A stretch of 64,000 nt of DNA, taken from contig NW_027018008.1 in NCBI RefSeq assembly GCF_032854445.1, positions 62,001-126,000 on the forward strand. The letters are read 5' to 3'. Of this stretch, positions 44,222 to 56,452 are shown piece by piece. A model generated the notes under the pieces. That model saw only the letters and a program-made list of their open reading frames with translations, made no database searches and was not told where the DNA came from. Position 1 is the stretch's first letter; each line of letters starts with the position of its first letter. Made by a program: the position numbers and the translations under genes. The DNA is from Liolophura sinensis. Lineage: Eukaryota; Mollusca; Polyplacophora; Chitonida; Chitonidae.

Positions 44222-44226
44222 ATGCT
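44219..44226. other. Orientation switch point of the large inverted repeat
   Basis: To the left the sequence reads as U in plus orientation (TTTAAGAGA); to the right, from ATGCTATTATAC, it reads as satellite in minus orientation. All satellite before this point is plus and all after is minus. Only one to three bases could be shared at the join. Confidence 0.9.
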
Positions 44227-46446
44227 ATTATACTAATTACAATGATCACCTTGTAACAGAGCATACTAGCATAATGGTTACAATGTTAATTTTGTAACTG
44301 AGGATGTTATTATACTGATTACAATGTTCATCTTGTAACAGGGCATACTAGTATAATGATTACAATATTAATTTTTTAATTGAGCATGCTATTTTACTGA
44401 CTACAATTCTCATCTTGTAATTAAGCATGCTATTATAATGATTACATTGCTCATCTTGTATTTGAGCATGCTTTTATACTGATTACATTGTTGATCTTGT
44501 AATTGAGCATGCTATTATAATGATTACAATGTTTATGTTGTAACTGAACATGCTATTATACTGATAACAATGTTCATCTTGTAACTAAGCATTATATTAT
44601 AATAATTACAATGTTCATTTTGTAACTGAACATGCTATTTTAATAATTCCAATGTTCATTTTGTAACTGAAAGTCCTAATATAATGATTACAATGTTCAT
44701 CTTGTAAGCGAACATGTTATTATAATGATTACAATGTTCATCTTGTAAATGAACATGCTATTACAATTATTACAATATTTATCTTGTAACTGAACATGCT
44801 ATTATATCGATTACAGTCCTCACTTTGTAACTGATTAAGCTAATATAATGATTAGAATGTTTATCGGGTAACTGAAGATGCAATTATAATAATTACAAAG
44901 GTTGTCTTGTAACTGAACATGTTATTATAGTGATTACAATAATGACCTTGTAACTGAACTTGCTATTATAATGATTACAATGTTCACCTTGTCACTAAAC
45001 GTGATATAATAATTTTAATGTTCATTTTGTAACTGAACACGGTATTAGGTTATTGCAATTTTCATCCTGTAACCGAATATGCTATTATAATGATTACAAT
45101 GTTCATCTTGTAATTGAGCATGCTGTTTTAATGATTACAATGTTCATCTTGTAAATGATCATGCTAATATAATTAATACAATGTTCATTTTGCAACTGAA
45201 CATTCTTTTATACTGATTACAATGTTCATCTTGTAACTACATATGCTATAGTAATGGTTACAATGTTCAACATGTAATGAGATTTGCTAATATAATGATT
45301 GCAATATTTATTTTGTAACTCAGCATGCCAACATATTGATTACAATGATGATTTTGTAACCGTTGATGCTATTATAATGATTACAATGTTCAACTTGTAA
45401 CTAAAAGTGCTATTATAATAAGTTTAATGTTCATTTTGTAACTGAACACGGTATTAGGTTATTATAATGTTCATCTTCTAACTGAATATGCTATTATAAT
45501 GATTACAATGTTCATCTTGCCACTGAACATTCTATTATAATGATTTTAATGTTCATTTTGTAACTGAACACGCTATTAAATTATTACAATGTTCACCTTG
45601 TAACCGAACATGCCATTATAATGATTAAAATATTGATTACAATGATGATTTTGTAACCGTTGACGCTATTATAATGATGACAATGTTCATTTTGTAAATG
45701 GGCACGCTATTATACTGTTTACAATGTTTATCTTGTAACTGAGCATGCTGTTATAATGATTACAATGTTCATTTTGTAACTAAACATGCAATTATATTGA
45801 TTACAATGTTCACACTGTAACTGAACATGCTATTATGTCGATTACAATCCTCATCTTGTAACTGAAAATGATATAATAATGATTACAATGTTTATCTTGC
45901 AACTGAGCATGACATTATAATTATTACAATGTTCACTTCGTAACTGAACATGTTATTATAACTATTACTTTGTTTATCTTGTAACTGGGCATGTTTTTAT
46001 AATGATTACAATGTTCATCTTGTAACTGAGCACGCTATTGTAATGATTAGAATGTTCACCTTGTAACTGAACATGCTATTATAATGATTACAATGTTCAT
46101 TGAACGTGCTAATATAATGAATACAATGTTCATTTTGTAACTGATGATGTTATTATAATGATTACAATTTTCATCTTGTAACTGAGCTTTCTATTATAAT
46201 GATTACAATGTATACTTTGTAACTGAGCGTGCTAATATAAAGGTTACAATCTTCACCTTGTAACTGAGCATATTATTATAATGATTACAATGTTCATCTT
46301 GTAACTGAGCATACTTAGTATAATGATTACAATGTTCATCTTCCAAATGAACGTGCTAATGTAATGATTACAATGTTCACCTTGTAACTGAGCATGCTAA
46401 TATAATGATTACAATGTTTATCTTGTAACTGAGCATGCTATTATAA
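44222..46446 (-). repeat. 41-bp satellite array 3, minus orientation, diverged
   Basis: About 54 monomers in reverse complement (CAATGTTCATCTTGTAACTG). The stretch 44,280-45,090 is a diverged inverted copy of the left array's block-start region: reading backwards, 44,860-44,955 corresponds to the AAAACACCCTTTG and GGTGATTATTG monomers, and 45,010-45,070 to the AACCTAATACCGTG monomer. The relic-bearing monomer expected nearby is absent. Confidence 0.93.
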
Positions 46447-46682
46447 AACACGAGTCTCTTTAACTGGATTTAGTCTATTTTAGCTGAGGGGAAAAATGAA
46501 AGATTTAGTCTGGATAATGTGTGGGGATAAGATGAGCTTTTTAGCGTGTATTTGTGCCAAACTGCATCTTTGTACCGTTGATCGTTGAGTAGAAATAGAA
46601 GGCATTTCTCAATATTGGCACTTAAAAGATGGTGCCAGCTAGGAAATCAGCTCTAACCCCAGTGTTCCATGTGGGATTACAG

Positions 46683-46878
46683 AGAACACTTGGTCCCGCA
46701 GCTTTTATGATCGTTTCTCTTTTCAGTCATTATAGCAAGGTTTCTCAACAATCGACAAAAATAAATGAAAATAAATCAGCAGAGAACTATTTGCAATCCG
46801 TGGTATCCCGTGCCTTGACAGGTGTAAGGCAACCTGATTTTTAAGTGACACCGCACATTGATTGCTTTTAACCTTTGA
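46683..46878 (+). other. About 200 bp present in U-B and absent from U-A
   Basis: U-A passes directly from GGATTACAG to a pyrimidine run and TACTTGCATTACAATGTGA, while U-B has about 200 bp between them. The extra piece has no clear flanking duplication or inverted ends. It contains CTCTTTTCAG and continues the frame starting at the ATG at 46,629 (71 codons), which is otherwise unlike the A version after its first 16 codons. Insertion in B and deletion in A are both possible. Confidence 0.6.
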
Positions 46879-46893
46879 ATCTTTCTTTCATAC

Positions 46894-47382
46894 TTGCATT
46901 ACAATGTGATGTCAAACCCAATCATCCAGTCATTTGGTAATTACTGTTACACAACAATTGAATCAAACCTTTCAGGTGTCATTTCAAGAGATCTAAAACG
47001 CTATCTAGTTAGCAACAAAGGCTTCAAAGGCTTAATTTGTGCTCTTGTGTACACAGTGCTTATTAGTACACGGACCCTGTCTGTGGAATTTTGTGTATAT
47101 GTCGTCATACACTCAGTTATACTGTGGACTTTCCCTCTTGTAAATATTGCCTCTGTGCATTTTTCAGCATTGTGTAAGTACTTTAGTATTTGTATATTGC
47201 TATCATTTCTTGTCAAAACAAGTATTTTAGCGCTTGTAAAAGTCTTGTTATCTGTTCCTGTTAAATGTAATAAATTGTTGAAAAATAAAATCTGCTGGTA
47301 TTGGTTACTTTTTTGTGCGGCTAAACTGTCGTGTATTTCGAACAAGCCATCTCTTTATAATACAGACAGTTTGGGTCGTAAC
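46894..47382 (+). pseudogene. Long open frame of doubtful coding status in U-B
   Basis: A frame of 217 codons (46,894-47,547) starts at TTG; the first ATG is at 46,909. Its last about 55 codons run antisense through the (AAAT)n SINE, and AATAAA signals lie inside the frame at 47,269-47,274 and 47,284-47,289. The matching region of U-A is broken into short frames, although a stretch containing ISRDLKRYLV is alike in both copies. I recognise no domain. The predicted protein is rich in hydrophobic residues from AT-rich codons. Most likely it is a chance frame or the remains of a retrocopied transcript. Confidence 0.2.
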
Positions 47383-47574
47383 ATTATTTATTTATTTATT
47401 TGGTGTACTGGGGGAAATCCACGACTACCCGCAGGTTGCCAGAAGACCTCCTCATGGACGGCAAAAAAAGGAAGCCAGCCTGAGCTGGACTTGAACTCAC
47501 AGCGACCGCATCGGTTGGAAGCCCATTGCAGGGCGATGGCGTGCTGACCCCCTCGGTAACTGAGGCCCTCCTCA
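47383..47574 (-). mobile_element. Second SINE-like element (U-B copy)
   Basis: Inverted counterpart of 39,851-40,043, with the (ATTT)n tail complement at 47,383-47,401 and the B-box complement GGACTTGAACTC near 47,490. It is shared with U-A, so it predates the U duplication. Confidence 0.6.
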
Positions 47575-47819
47575 AACAAAAATTAAATAAGTAAGTAAAA
47601 TGTAAAACGTTGTGAGGCCGATAGAAAATCATTTGTTTCTCTAACTGATTTCACTCCAATTTATTCTTTCATCCAGCGTGTTGACAGAGTCAGTGGAATT
47701 CGGATGTTTAAATGGTTTCAAGCAACGAAGTATCATTACTTCAAGATATTAATATAACCTGAAGTCAGGCAGCTTCTAAACCTGGATCACTGTGTTTTCC
47801 TGAATCGTTGATTAAATCA
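47575..47819 (-). other. Spacer in U-B, nothing recognised
   Basis: Counterpart of 39,602-39,850 with small differences; no gene or motif recognised. Confidence 0.5.
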
Positions 47820-47900
47820 ATTAACACCATACTGAATCTCTGTTGCACCGTAAACACCATCCTGAATCTCTGCTGCACAGTAAACACCGTCAGGAATTTT
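47820..47900 (-). repeat. 30-bp minisatellite, two units plus a degenerate one (U-B)
   Basis: Inverted counterpart of 39,462-39,601, with two full units (CACCATACTGAATCTCTG, CACCATCCTGAATCTCTG) and the diverged partial unit. It is two units shorter than in U-A. Confidence 0.85.
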
Positions 47901-47963
47901 ACACTGACTGCGATCAGATAGCATTTTTCTGTATAGGCAGAAAGCAGACACAGCAGACAGTTG

Positions 47964-48352
47964 CTGTGCAACTGAGTGAGTGAGTGAGTGCTTGGGGTTT
48001 AACGTCGTACTCAACAATTTTTCAGTCATATGACGACGAAGGAATCATTAGGGTGCATGCACGTTTAATGTGCCTCCTTGTTGCAGGACGGATTTTCACC
48101 GCTCTTTTATTTAGTGCTGCATCACTGAGACGACTTACCGAAGGCAAGTAAGCCGCCCCGCCCGAGCCATTATACTGAAACGGGTCAACCAGTCGTTGCA
48201 CTATCCCCCTTCATGCTGAACGCCAAACGAGGAAGTCACAACTTCCTCTTTTAAAGTCTTAGATGTGACTCGACCAAGGATTGATCCTGGATCTACCGGT
48301 CCCGAAGCGGACGCTCTACCAACTGTGCTATCCGGGCCGGTCTGTGCAACTG
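47964..48352 (-). mobile_element. tRNA-derived SINE with target-site duplication (U-B)
   Basis: The body is 47,975-48,341, with 11-bp flanks CTGTGCAACTG at 47,964-47,974 and 48,342-48,352. These are the same insertion and target site as in U-A, so the SINE was present before U was copied. The tail has one more GAGT unit than U-C. Confidence 0.85.
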
Positions 48353-49236
48353 ACGATCAGATAACATTTATCTGTAAAGACATGTATGTCTCTGCGCCAT
48401 TTACTGTACCTTTGTTTTTCACTTCAGGCAAACCTTAGTCCTCCCATACATAACCCCACCTGACAAGGCTCCTACTCAGGCTATTTTATTTCCTAGTGAA
48501 AGGAAGGCTTTAAGCATACATGTTTGTATATATAATGTTAGTGGAGCGAGTTTTCAGTAATACACAATTAACGTATAACAGACCTATCAAAACCCTCACA
48601 GAATCCAAACGAAGTCCACCGTAAGCACTCTGGAAAAAACATATTAGGAGCTCAAGTACGTCTATATCGCATTTTTTATTTCATTTCTAACATGATGAGA
48701 TCACAGAGCTGTTACATTTATCTGTCAAAACCGTTAGTTTAATAAGTTACATATTTGTCCTGAAAGAAAGAGACAAAGTTATTGATCTCATTAACGTACG
48801 TGTACCTGCCGACGAGCATCAGTTACCATTGTCAGCAAGACTAGTCCCGATATAGAAGAACCGTAGAGAAAACCATAAAAGAATTGGGGTCGAATTTTCT
48901 GATTTTATTGCAGTCAGATTAATTTCACAGATATCGTATTCTACACATTTGGCCCATTGCCAGAACGCTGCAAATAGGGGTGCGAAACAATGCATGTATT
49001 TTTCATTGAGGAATGAAGAAAATGGTTTTAAAAAAGGACAAACTTAAGTTCTCTTAAATATGCATACCTGTAGTTTCCGTTTTGAAAGGCTAAACAGTCT
49101 AACAAAGGGCCATTTGATTTAAGAACATGCCTATTACAATATTACATGTAATTAACATAAATACGATATGATGGCGTTTAGTTAAACTAAGGTGAATATA
49201 CCAGAGTTTGGAAGCGATTTATTCTAAAAATAATTC
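48353..49236 (-). other. Outer part of U-B, no gene recognised
   Basis: Inverted counterpart of 38,145-39,020. It shares all landmarks (ACGTACGTGTACCTGCC, TTGGCCCATTGCCAG) with A and C. By eye it differs from U-C at roughly twenty positions over the shared 1.25 kb including the SINE. Confidence 0.6.
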
Positions 49237-51711
49237 TTACAATGTTCATCTGGTAACTGAACATGCTATTATAATGATTACATTGCTCATCTTGTAACTG
49301 AGCATACTAGTGTAATAATTAAAATATTAATTTTGTAACTGAGCATGCTATTATACTGATTACAATGTTCATCTTGTAACTGGGCATACTAGTGTAATAA
49401 TTAAAATATTAATTTTGTAACTGAGCATGCTATTATACTGATTACAATGTTCATCTTGTAACTGAACATGCTATTATAATGATTACAATGTTAATGTTGT
49501 AACTGAGCATGCTATTATACGAATTACAATCTTCATCTTGTAATTAACCATGCTATTATAATGATTACATTGCTCATCTTGTAACTGAATATGCTATTGC
49601 AATTATTACAATGTCCATTTCGCAACTGAGCATGCTTGTACACTGATTACAATGTTCACCTTGCAACTGATGATGTTTTTATAATGATTACAATGTTCAT
49701 CTTGTAACTGAACATGCTATTACAATGATTACAATGTTCATCTTGTAACTGAACATGCTATTATGTCGATTACAATCTTCATCTTGCAACTGAACATGAT
49801 ATTATAATGATTACAATGTTCATCTTGTAATTGAACGTGCTAATATAATGAATACAATGTTCATTTTGTAACTGATGATGTTATTATAATGATTACAATA
49901 TTCATCTTGTAACTGAATATGCTTATGTAATGATTACAATGTCCATTTTGCAACTGAGCATGCTTTTATATTTACAATGTCCACCTTGTAACTGAACATG
50001 CTATTATAAAGATTACAATGTTCACCTTGTAACTGAACATGCTTTTATAATGATTACAATGTTTACTTTGTAACTGATGTTGTTATTATAATGATTACAA
50101 CATTCATCTTGTAAGTGAATATGCTAATGTAATGATTACAATGTCCATTTTGCAAATGAGCATGCTTGTATACTGATTACAATGTTCACTTTGCAACTGA
50201 TGATGTTTTTATAATGATTACAATGTTCATCTTGTAACTGAACATGCTATTATGTCGATTACAATCTTCATCTTGCAACTGAGCATGTTTTTCAAATGAT
50301 TACTATGTTCACGTTGTAACTGAACATGCTTTTATAATCATTACAATGTTTATCTTGTAAGTCAACGAGCTAATATAATGAATACAATGCTTATGTTGTA
50401 AATAATGATGTTATTATAATGATTACAATATTCATCTTGTAAGTGAATATGCTAATGTAATGATTACAATGTCCATTTTGCAACTGAGCATGCTTGTATA
50501 CTGATTACAATGTTCACCTTGAAACTGTTTACATTTTATAATGATTACAATGTTCATCTTGTAACTGAACATGATATTATAATGATTACAATCTTCATCC
50601 TGTAATTGAACGTGCTAATATAATGAATACAATGTTTACTTTGTAACTGATGATGTTATTATAATGATTACAATATTCATCTTGTAAGTGAATATGCTAA
50701 TGTAATGATTACAATGTTTATCTTGCAACTGAGCATGCTTGTATACTGATTACATTTTTCACTTTGCAACTGATGATGTTTTTATAATGATTACAATGTT
50801 CACTTTGAAAGTGAACATGCAATTATAAGGAATACAATGTTCACTTTGTAACTGAACATGCTTTTACAATGATTACATAGTTCACCTTGTAACTGAGCAC
50901 ATTATTATAATAATTACAATGTTCATCTTGTAAGTGAATATGCTAATGTAATGATTACAATATCCATTTTGCAACTGAGCATGTTTTTATAATGATTACA
51001 ATGTTCATCTTGTAACTACATATGCTATAATAATGATTACAATGTTCATCTTGTAATGAAATATGCTAATATAATGATTGCAATATTCATTTTGTAACTG
51101 AGCATGCTATTATATTGATTACAATGGTGATTTTGTAACCGTTGACGCTATTATAATGATTACAATGTTTACTTTGTAACTGAACATGCTATTACAATGA
51201 TTACAATGTTCATCTTGTAACTGAACATGCTATTATGTCGATTACAGTCTTCATCTTGTAACTGAAAATGATATTTTAATGATTACAATGTTTATCTTGC
51301 AACTGAGCATGCTATTATAATGATTGCAATGTTCACTTCGTAACTGATCATGCTTTTTTAACTATTACAATGTTCATCTTGTAACTGGGCATGTTTTTAT
51401 AATGATTACAATGTTCATCTTGTAACTGAGCACGCTATTGTAATGATTACAATGTTCACCTTGTAACTGAGCACATGATTATAATGATTACAATGTTCAT
51501 CTTGTAACTGAATATGCTATTGTAATGATTACAATGTCCATTTTGCAACTGAGCATCCTGGTATACTCATTACAATGTTCACCTTGCAACTGATGATGTT
51601 TTTATAATGATTACAATGTTCATCTTGTAACTGAACATGCAATTATAAGGATTACAATGTTCACTTTGTAACTTAACATGCTATTATGTCGATTACAATC
51701 TTCATCTTGTA
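49237..51711 (-). repeat. 41-bp satellite array 4, minus orientation
   Basis: About 60 monomers between U-B and U-C, with the same variants as array 5 (TTGTAACCGTTGACGC, TTATGTCGATTACAATC, CATACTAGTGTAATAATT). The first monomer after U-B (TTCATCTGGTAACTG) is the same as the first after U-C at 52,990. Confidence 0.94.
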
Positions 51712-51720
51712 TGTATGTCG

Positions 51721-52105
51721 CTGTGCAACTGAGTGAGTGAGTGCTTGGGGTTTAACGTCGTATCTAAACAATTTTTCAGTCATATGACGACGAAGGAATC
51801 ATTAGGGTGCATGCACGTGTAATGTGCCTCCTTGTTGCAGGACGGATTTTCACCGCTCTTTTATTTAGTGCTGCATCACTGAGACGACTTACCGAAGGCA
51901 AGTAAGCCGCCCCGCCCGAGCCATTATGCTGAAACGGGTCAACCAGTCGTTGCACTATACCCTTCATGCTGAACGCCAAACGAGGAAGTTACAACTTCCT
52001 CTTTTAAAGTCTTAGGTGTGACTCGACCAAGGATTGATCCTGGATCTACCGGTCCCGAAGCGGACGCTCTACCAACTGTGCTATCCGGGCCGGTCTGTGC
52101 AACTG
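51721..52105 (-). mobile_element. tRNA-derived SINE with target-site duplication (U-C)
   Basis: The body is 51,732-52,094, with both 11-bp flanks intact (51,721-51,731; 52,095-52,105). The tail is one GAGT unit shorter than in U-B. The 67-codon minus frame at 51,776-51,979 lies inside it and matches the frame in U-A; it is SINE sequence, not a gene. Confidence 0.85.
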
Positions 52106-52989
52106 ACGATCAGATAACATTTATCTGTAAAGACATGTATGTCTCTGCGCCATTTACTGTACCTATGTCTTTCACTTCAGGCAAACCTTAGTCCTCCCAT
52201 ACATAACCCCACCTGACAAGGCTCCTACTCAGGCTATTTTATTTCCTAGTGAAAGGAAGGCTTTAAGCAAACATGTTTGTACATATAATATTAGTGGAGC
52301 GAGTTTTCAGTAATACACAATTAACATATAACAGACCTATCAAAACCCTCACAGAATCCAAACGAAGTCCACCGTAAGCACTCTGGAAAAAACATATTAG
52401 GAGCTCAAGTACGTCTATATCGCATTTGTTATTTCATTTCTAACATGATGAGATCACAGAGCTGTAACATTTATCTGTCAAAACCGTTAGTTTAATAAGT
52501 TACATATTTGTCCTGAAAGAAAGAGACAAAGTTATTGATCTCATTAACGTACGTGTACCTGCCGACGAGCATCAGTTACCATTGTCAGCAAGACTAGTCC
52601 CGATATAGAAGAACCGTAGAGAAAACCATCAAAGAATTGGGGTTGAGTTTTCTGATTTTATTGCAGTCAGATTAATTTCACAGATATCGTATTCTACACA
52701 TTTGGCCCATTGCCAGTACGCTGCAAATAGGGGTGCAAAACAATGCATGTATTTTTCATTGAGGAATGAAGAAAATGGTTTCAAAAAAGGACAAACTTAA
52801 GTTCTCTTAAATATGCATACCTGTAGTTTCCGTTTTGAAAGGCTAAACAGTCTAACAAAGGGGCATTTGACTTAAGAATATGCCTATTACAATATTACAT
52901 GTAATTAACATAAATACGATATGATGGCGTTTAGTTAAACTAAGGTGAATATACCAGAGTTTGGAAGCAATTTATTCTAAAAATAATTC
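52106..52989 (-). other. Outer part of U-C, no gene recognised
   Basis: Counterpart of 48,353-49,236 and 38,145-39,020. It ends at the same satellite junction as the other copies. Confidence 0.6.
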
Positions 52990-53670
52990 TTACAATGTTC
53001 ATCTGGTAACTGAACATGCTATTATAATGATTACATTGCTCATCTTGTAACTGAGCACGCTATTATACTGATTACAATGTTCATCTTGTAACTGAACATG
53101 CAATTATAAGGATTACAATGTTCACTTTGTAACTGATCATGCTATTACAATGATTACAATGTTCATCTTGTAACTACATATGCTATAATAATGATTACAA
53201 TGTTCATCTTGTAACTACATATGCTAATATAATAATTGCAATATTCCTTTTGTAACTGAGCATGCTATTATATTGATTACAATGGTGATTTTGTAACCGT
53301 TGACGCTATTATAATGATTACAATGTTTACTTTGTAACTGAACATGCTCTTACAATGATTACAATGTTCATCTTGTAACTGAACATGCTATTATGTCGAT
53401 TACAATCTTCATCTTGTAACTAAAAATGATATTATAATGATTACAATGTTTATCTTGCAACTGAGCATGCTATTATAATGATTACATTGCTCATCTTGTA
53501 TTTGAGCATGCTATTTTAACTATTACAATGTTCATCTTGTAACTGATGATGTTTTTATAATGATTACAATGGTGATTTTGTAACCGTTGACGCTATTATA
53601 ATGATTACAATGTTTACTTTGTAACTGAACATGCTATTACAATGATTACAATGTTCATCTTGTAACTGGG

Positions 53671-56452
53671 CATACTAGTGTAATAATTAAAATATTAATT
53701 TTGTAACTGAGCTTTCTATTATACTGATTACAATGTTCATCTTGTAACTGAACATGCTATTATAATGATTACAATGTTCATGTTGTAACTGAGCATGCTA
53801 TTATACGAATTACAATTTTCATCTTGTAATTGAGCATGTTATTATAATGATTACATTGCTCATCTTGTATTTGAGCATGCTATTTTAACTATTACAATGT
53901 TCATCTTGTAACTGGGCATGTTTTTATAATGATTACAATGTTCACCTTTTAACTGAGCACGCTATTGTAATGATTTCAATGTTCTCCTTGTAACTGAGCA
54001 CATTATTATAATGATTGCAATGTTCATCTTGTAACTGAATATGCTATTGCAATGATTACAATGTCCATTTTGCAACTGAGCATGCTTGTATACTGATTAC
54101 AATGTTCACCTAGGAAGTGATGATGTTTTTATAATGATTACAACGTTCATCTTGTAACTGAACATGCAATTATAAGGATTACAATGTTCACTTTGTAACT
54201 GAACATGCTATTACAATAATTACAATGTTCATCTTGTAACTGAACATGCTATTATGTCGATTACAATCTTTATCTTGCAACTGAGCATGTTATTATAATG
54301 ATTACAATGTTCATCTTGTAATTGAACGTGCTAATATATTGAATACAATGTTCATTTTGTAACTGATGATGTTATTATAATGATTACAATATTCATCTTG
54401 TAACTAAATATGCTTATGTAATGATTACAATGTCCATTTTGCAACTGAGCATGCTTTTATACTTACAATGTCCACCTTGTAACTGAACATGCTATTATAA
54501 TGATTAGAATGTCCATCTTGTAACTGAGCATGTTTTTGTAAAGATTACAATGTTCACCTTGTAACTGAACATGCTTTTATAATGATTACAATGTTCATCT
54601 TGTAATTGAACGTGCTAATATAATGAATACAATGTTTACTTTGTAACTGATGATGTTATTATAATGATTACAATATTCATCTTGTAAGTGAATATGCTAA
54701 TGTAATGATTACAGTGTTTATCTTGCAACTGAGCATGCTTGTATACTGATTACAATGTTCACCTTGCAACTGATGATGTTTTTATAATGATTACAATGTT
54801 CATCTTATAACTGAACATGCTATTATGTCGATTACAATCTTCATCTTGCAACTGAGCATGTTTTTAAAATGATTACTATGTTCACCTTGTAACTGAACAT
54901 GCTTTTATTATGATTACAATGTTTATCTTGTAAGTGATCGAGCTAATATAATGAATACAATGCTTATGTTGTAACTGATGATGTTATTATAATGATTACA
55001 ATGTTCATCTTGTAACTACATATGCTATAATAATGATTACAATGTTCATCTTGTAACTACATATGCTAATATAATAATTGCAATATTCATTTTGTAACTG
55101 AGCATGCTATTATATTGATTACAATGGTGATTTTGTAACCGTTTACGCTATTATAATGATTACAATGTTTACTTTGTAACTGAACATGCTATTACAATGA
55201 TTACAATGTTCATCTTGTAACTGAACATGCTATTATGTCGATTACAATCTTTATCTTGCAACTGAGCATGATATTATAATGATTACAATGTTCATCTTGT
55301 AATTGAACGTGCTAATATAATGAATACAATGTTCATTTTGTAACTGATGATGTTTATATAATGATTACAATATTCATCTTGTAACTAAATATGCTTATGT
55401 AATGATTACAATGTCCATTTTGCAACTGAGCATGCTTTTATACTTACAATGTCCACCTTGTAACTGAACATGCTATTATAATGATTAGAATGTTCATCTT
55501 GTAACTGAGCATGTTTTTATAAAGATTACAATGTTCACCTTGTAACTGAACATGCTTTTATAATGATTACAATGTTCATCTTGTAATTAAACGTGCTAAT
55601 ATAATGAATACAATGTTTACTTTGTAACTAATGATGTTATTATAATGATTACAATATTTATCTTGTAAGTGAATATGCTAATGTAATGATTACAATGTTT
55701 ATCTTGCAACTGAGCATGCTTGTATACTGATTACAATGTTCACCTTGCAACTGATAATGTTTTTATAATGATTACAATGTTCATCTTATAACTAAACATG
55801 CTATTATGTCGATTACAATCTTCATCTTGCAACTGAGCATGTTTTTGTAAAGATTACAATGTTCACCTTGTAACTGAACATGCTTTTATAATGATTACAA
55901 TGTTTATCTTGTAAGTGAACGAGCTAATATAATGAATACAATGTTTACATTGTAACTGATGATGTTATTATAATAATTACAATATTCATCTTGTAAGTGA
56001 ATATGCTAATGTAATGATTACAATGTCCATTTTGCAACTGAGCATGCTTGTATACTGATTACAATGTTCACCTTGTAACTGTTTATGTCTTTATAATGAT
56101 TACAATGTTCATCTTGTAACTGAACATGCAATTATAAGGATTACAATATTCACTTTGTAACTGAACATGCTATTACAATGATTACATGGTTCACCTTGTA
56201 ACTGAGCGCATTATTATAATGATTACAATGTTCATCTTGTAACTGAATATGCTATTGTAATGATTACAATGTCCATTTTGCAACTGAGCATGCTTATATA
56301 CTGATTACAATGTTCACCTTGCAACTGATGATGTTTTTATAATGATTACAATGGTGATTTTGTAACCGTTGACGCTATTATAATGATTACAATGTTTACT
56401 TTGTAACTGAACATGCTATTACAATGATTACAATGTTCATCTTGTAACTGGG
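53671..56452 (-). repeat. Higher-order block in array 5 (2,782 bp)
   Basis: Runs from one CATACTAGTG marker to the next. Its first about 800 bp are almost identical to the start of the following block. Confidence 0.75.

Larger units (their letters stand above)
46447..49236 (-). repeat. Non-satellite block U, copy B, inverted (2,790 bp)
   Basis: Inverted full-length counterpart of U-A, bounded by the same junctions: satellite ends ATTATAA at 46,446 and resumes TTACAATG at 49,237. Differences from A include about 200 extra bp at 46,683-46,878, two instead of four minisatellite units, a different SINE flank (47,937-47,963), retention of the 8 bp lost from A, and many substitutions. Confidence 0.9.
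51712..52989 (-). repeat. Non-satellite block U, copy C, inverted and truncated (1,278 bp)
   Basis: It contains the SINE and everything from it to the TTACAATG junction, but nothing beyond the SINE's inner flank. The left edge at about 51,711 joins satellite (CATCTTG) to U (TATGTCGCTGTG) with about four shared bases (TGTA). It is about 1.5-2% different from U-B by eye. Confidence 0.9.

Noticed and set aside
47001-47345. 114-codon minus-strand frame in U-B
   Set aside because: It overlaps the plus-strand frame, is not open in U-A and has no recognisable domain; it is consistent with chance.
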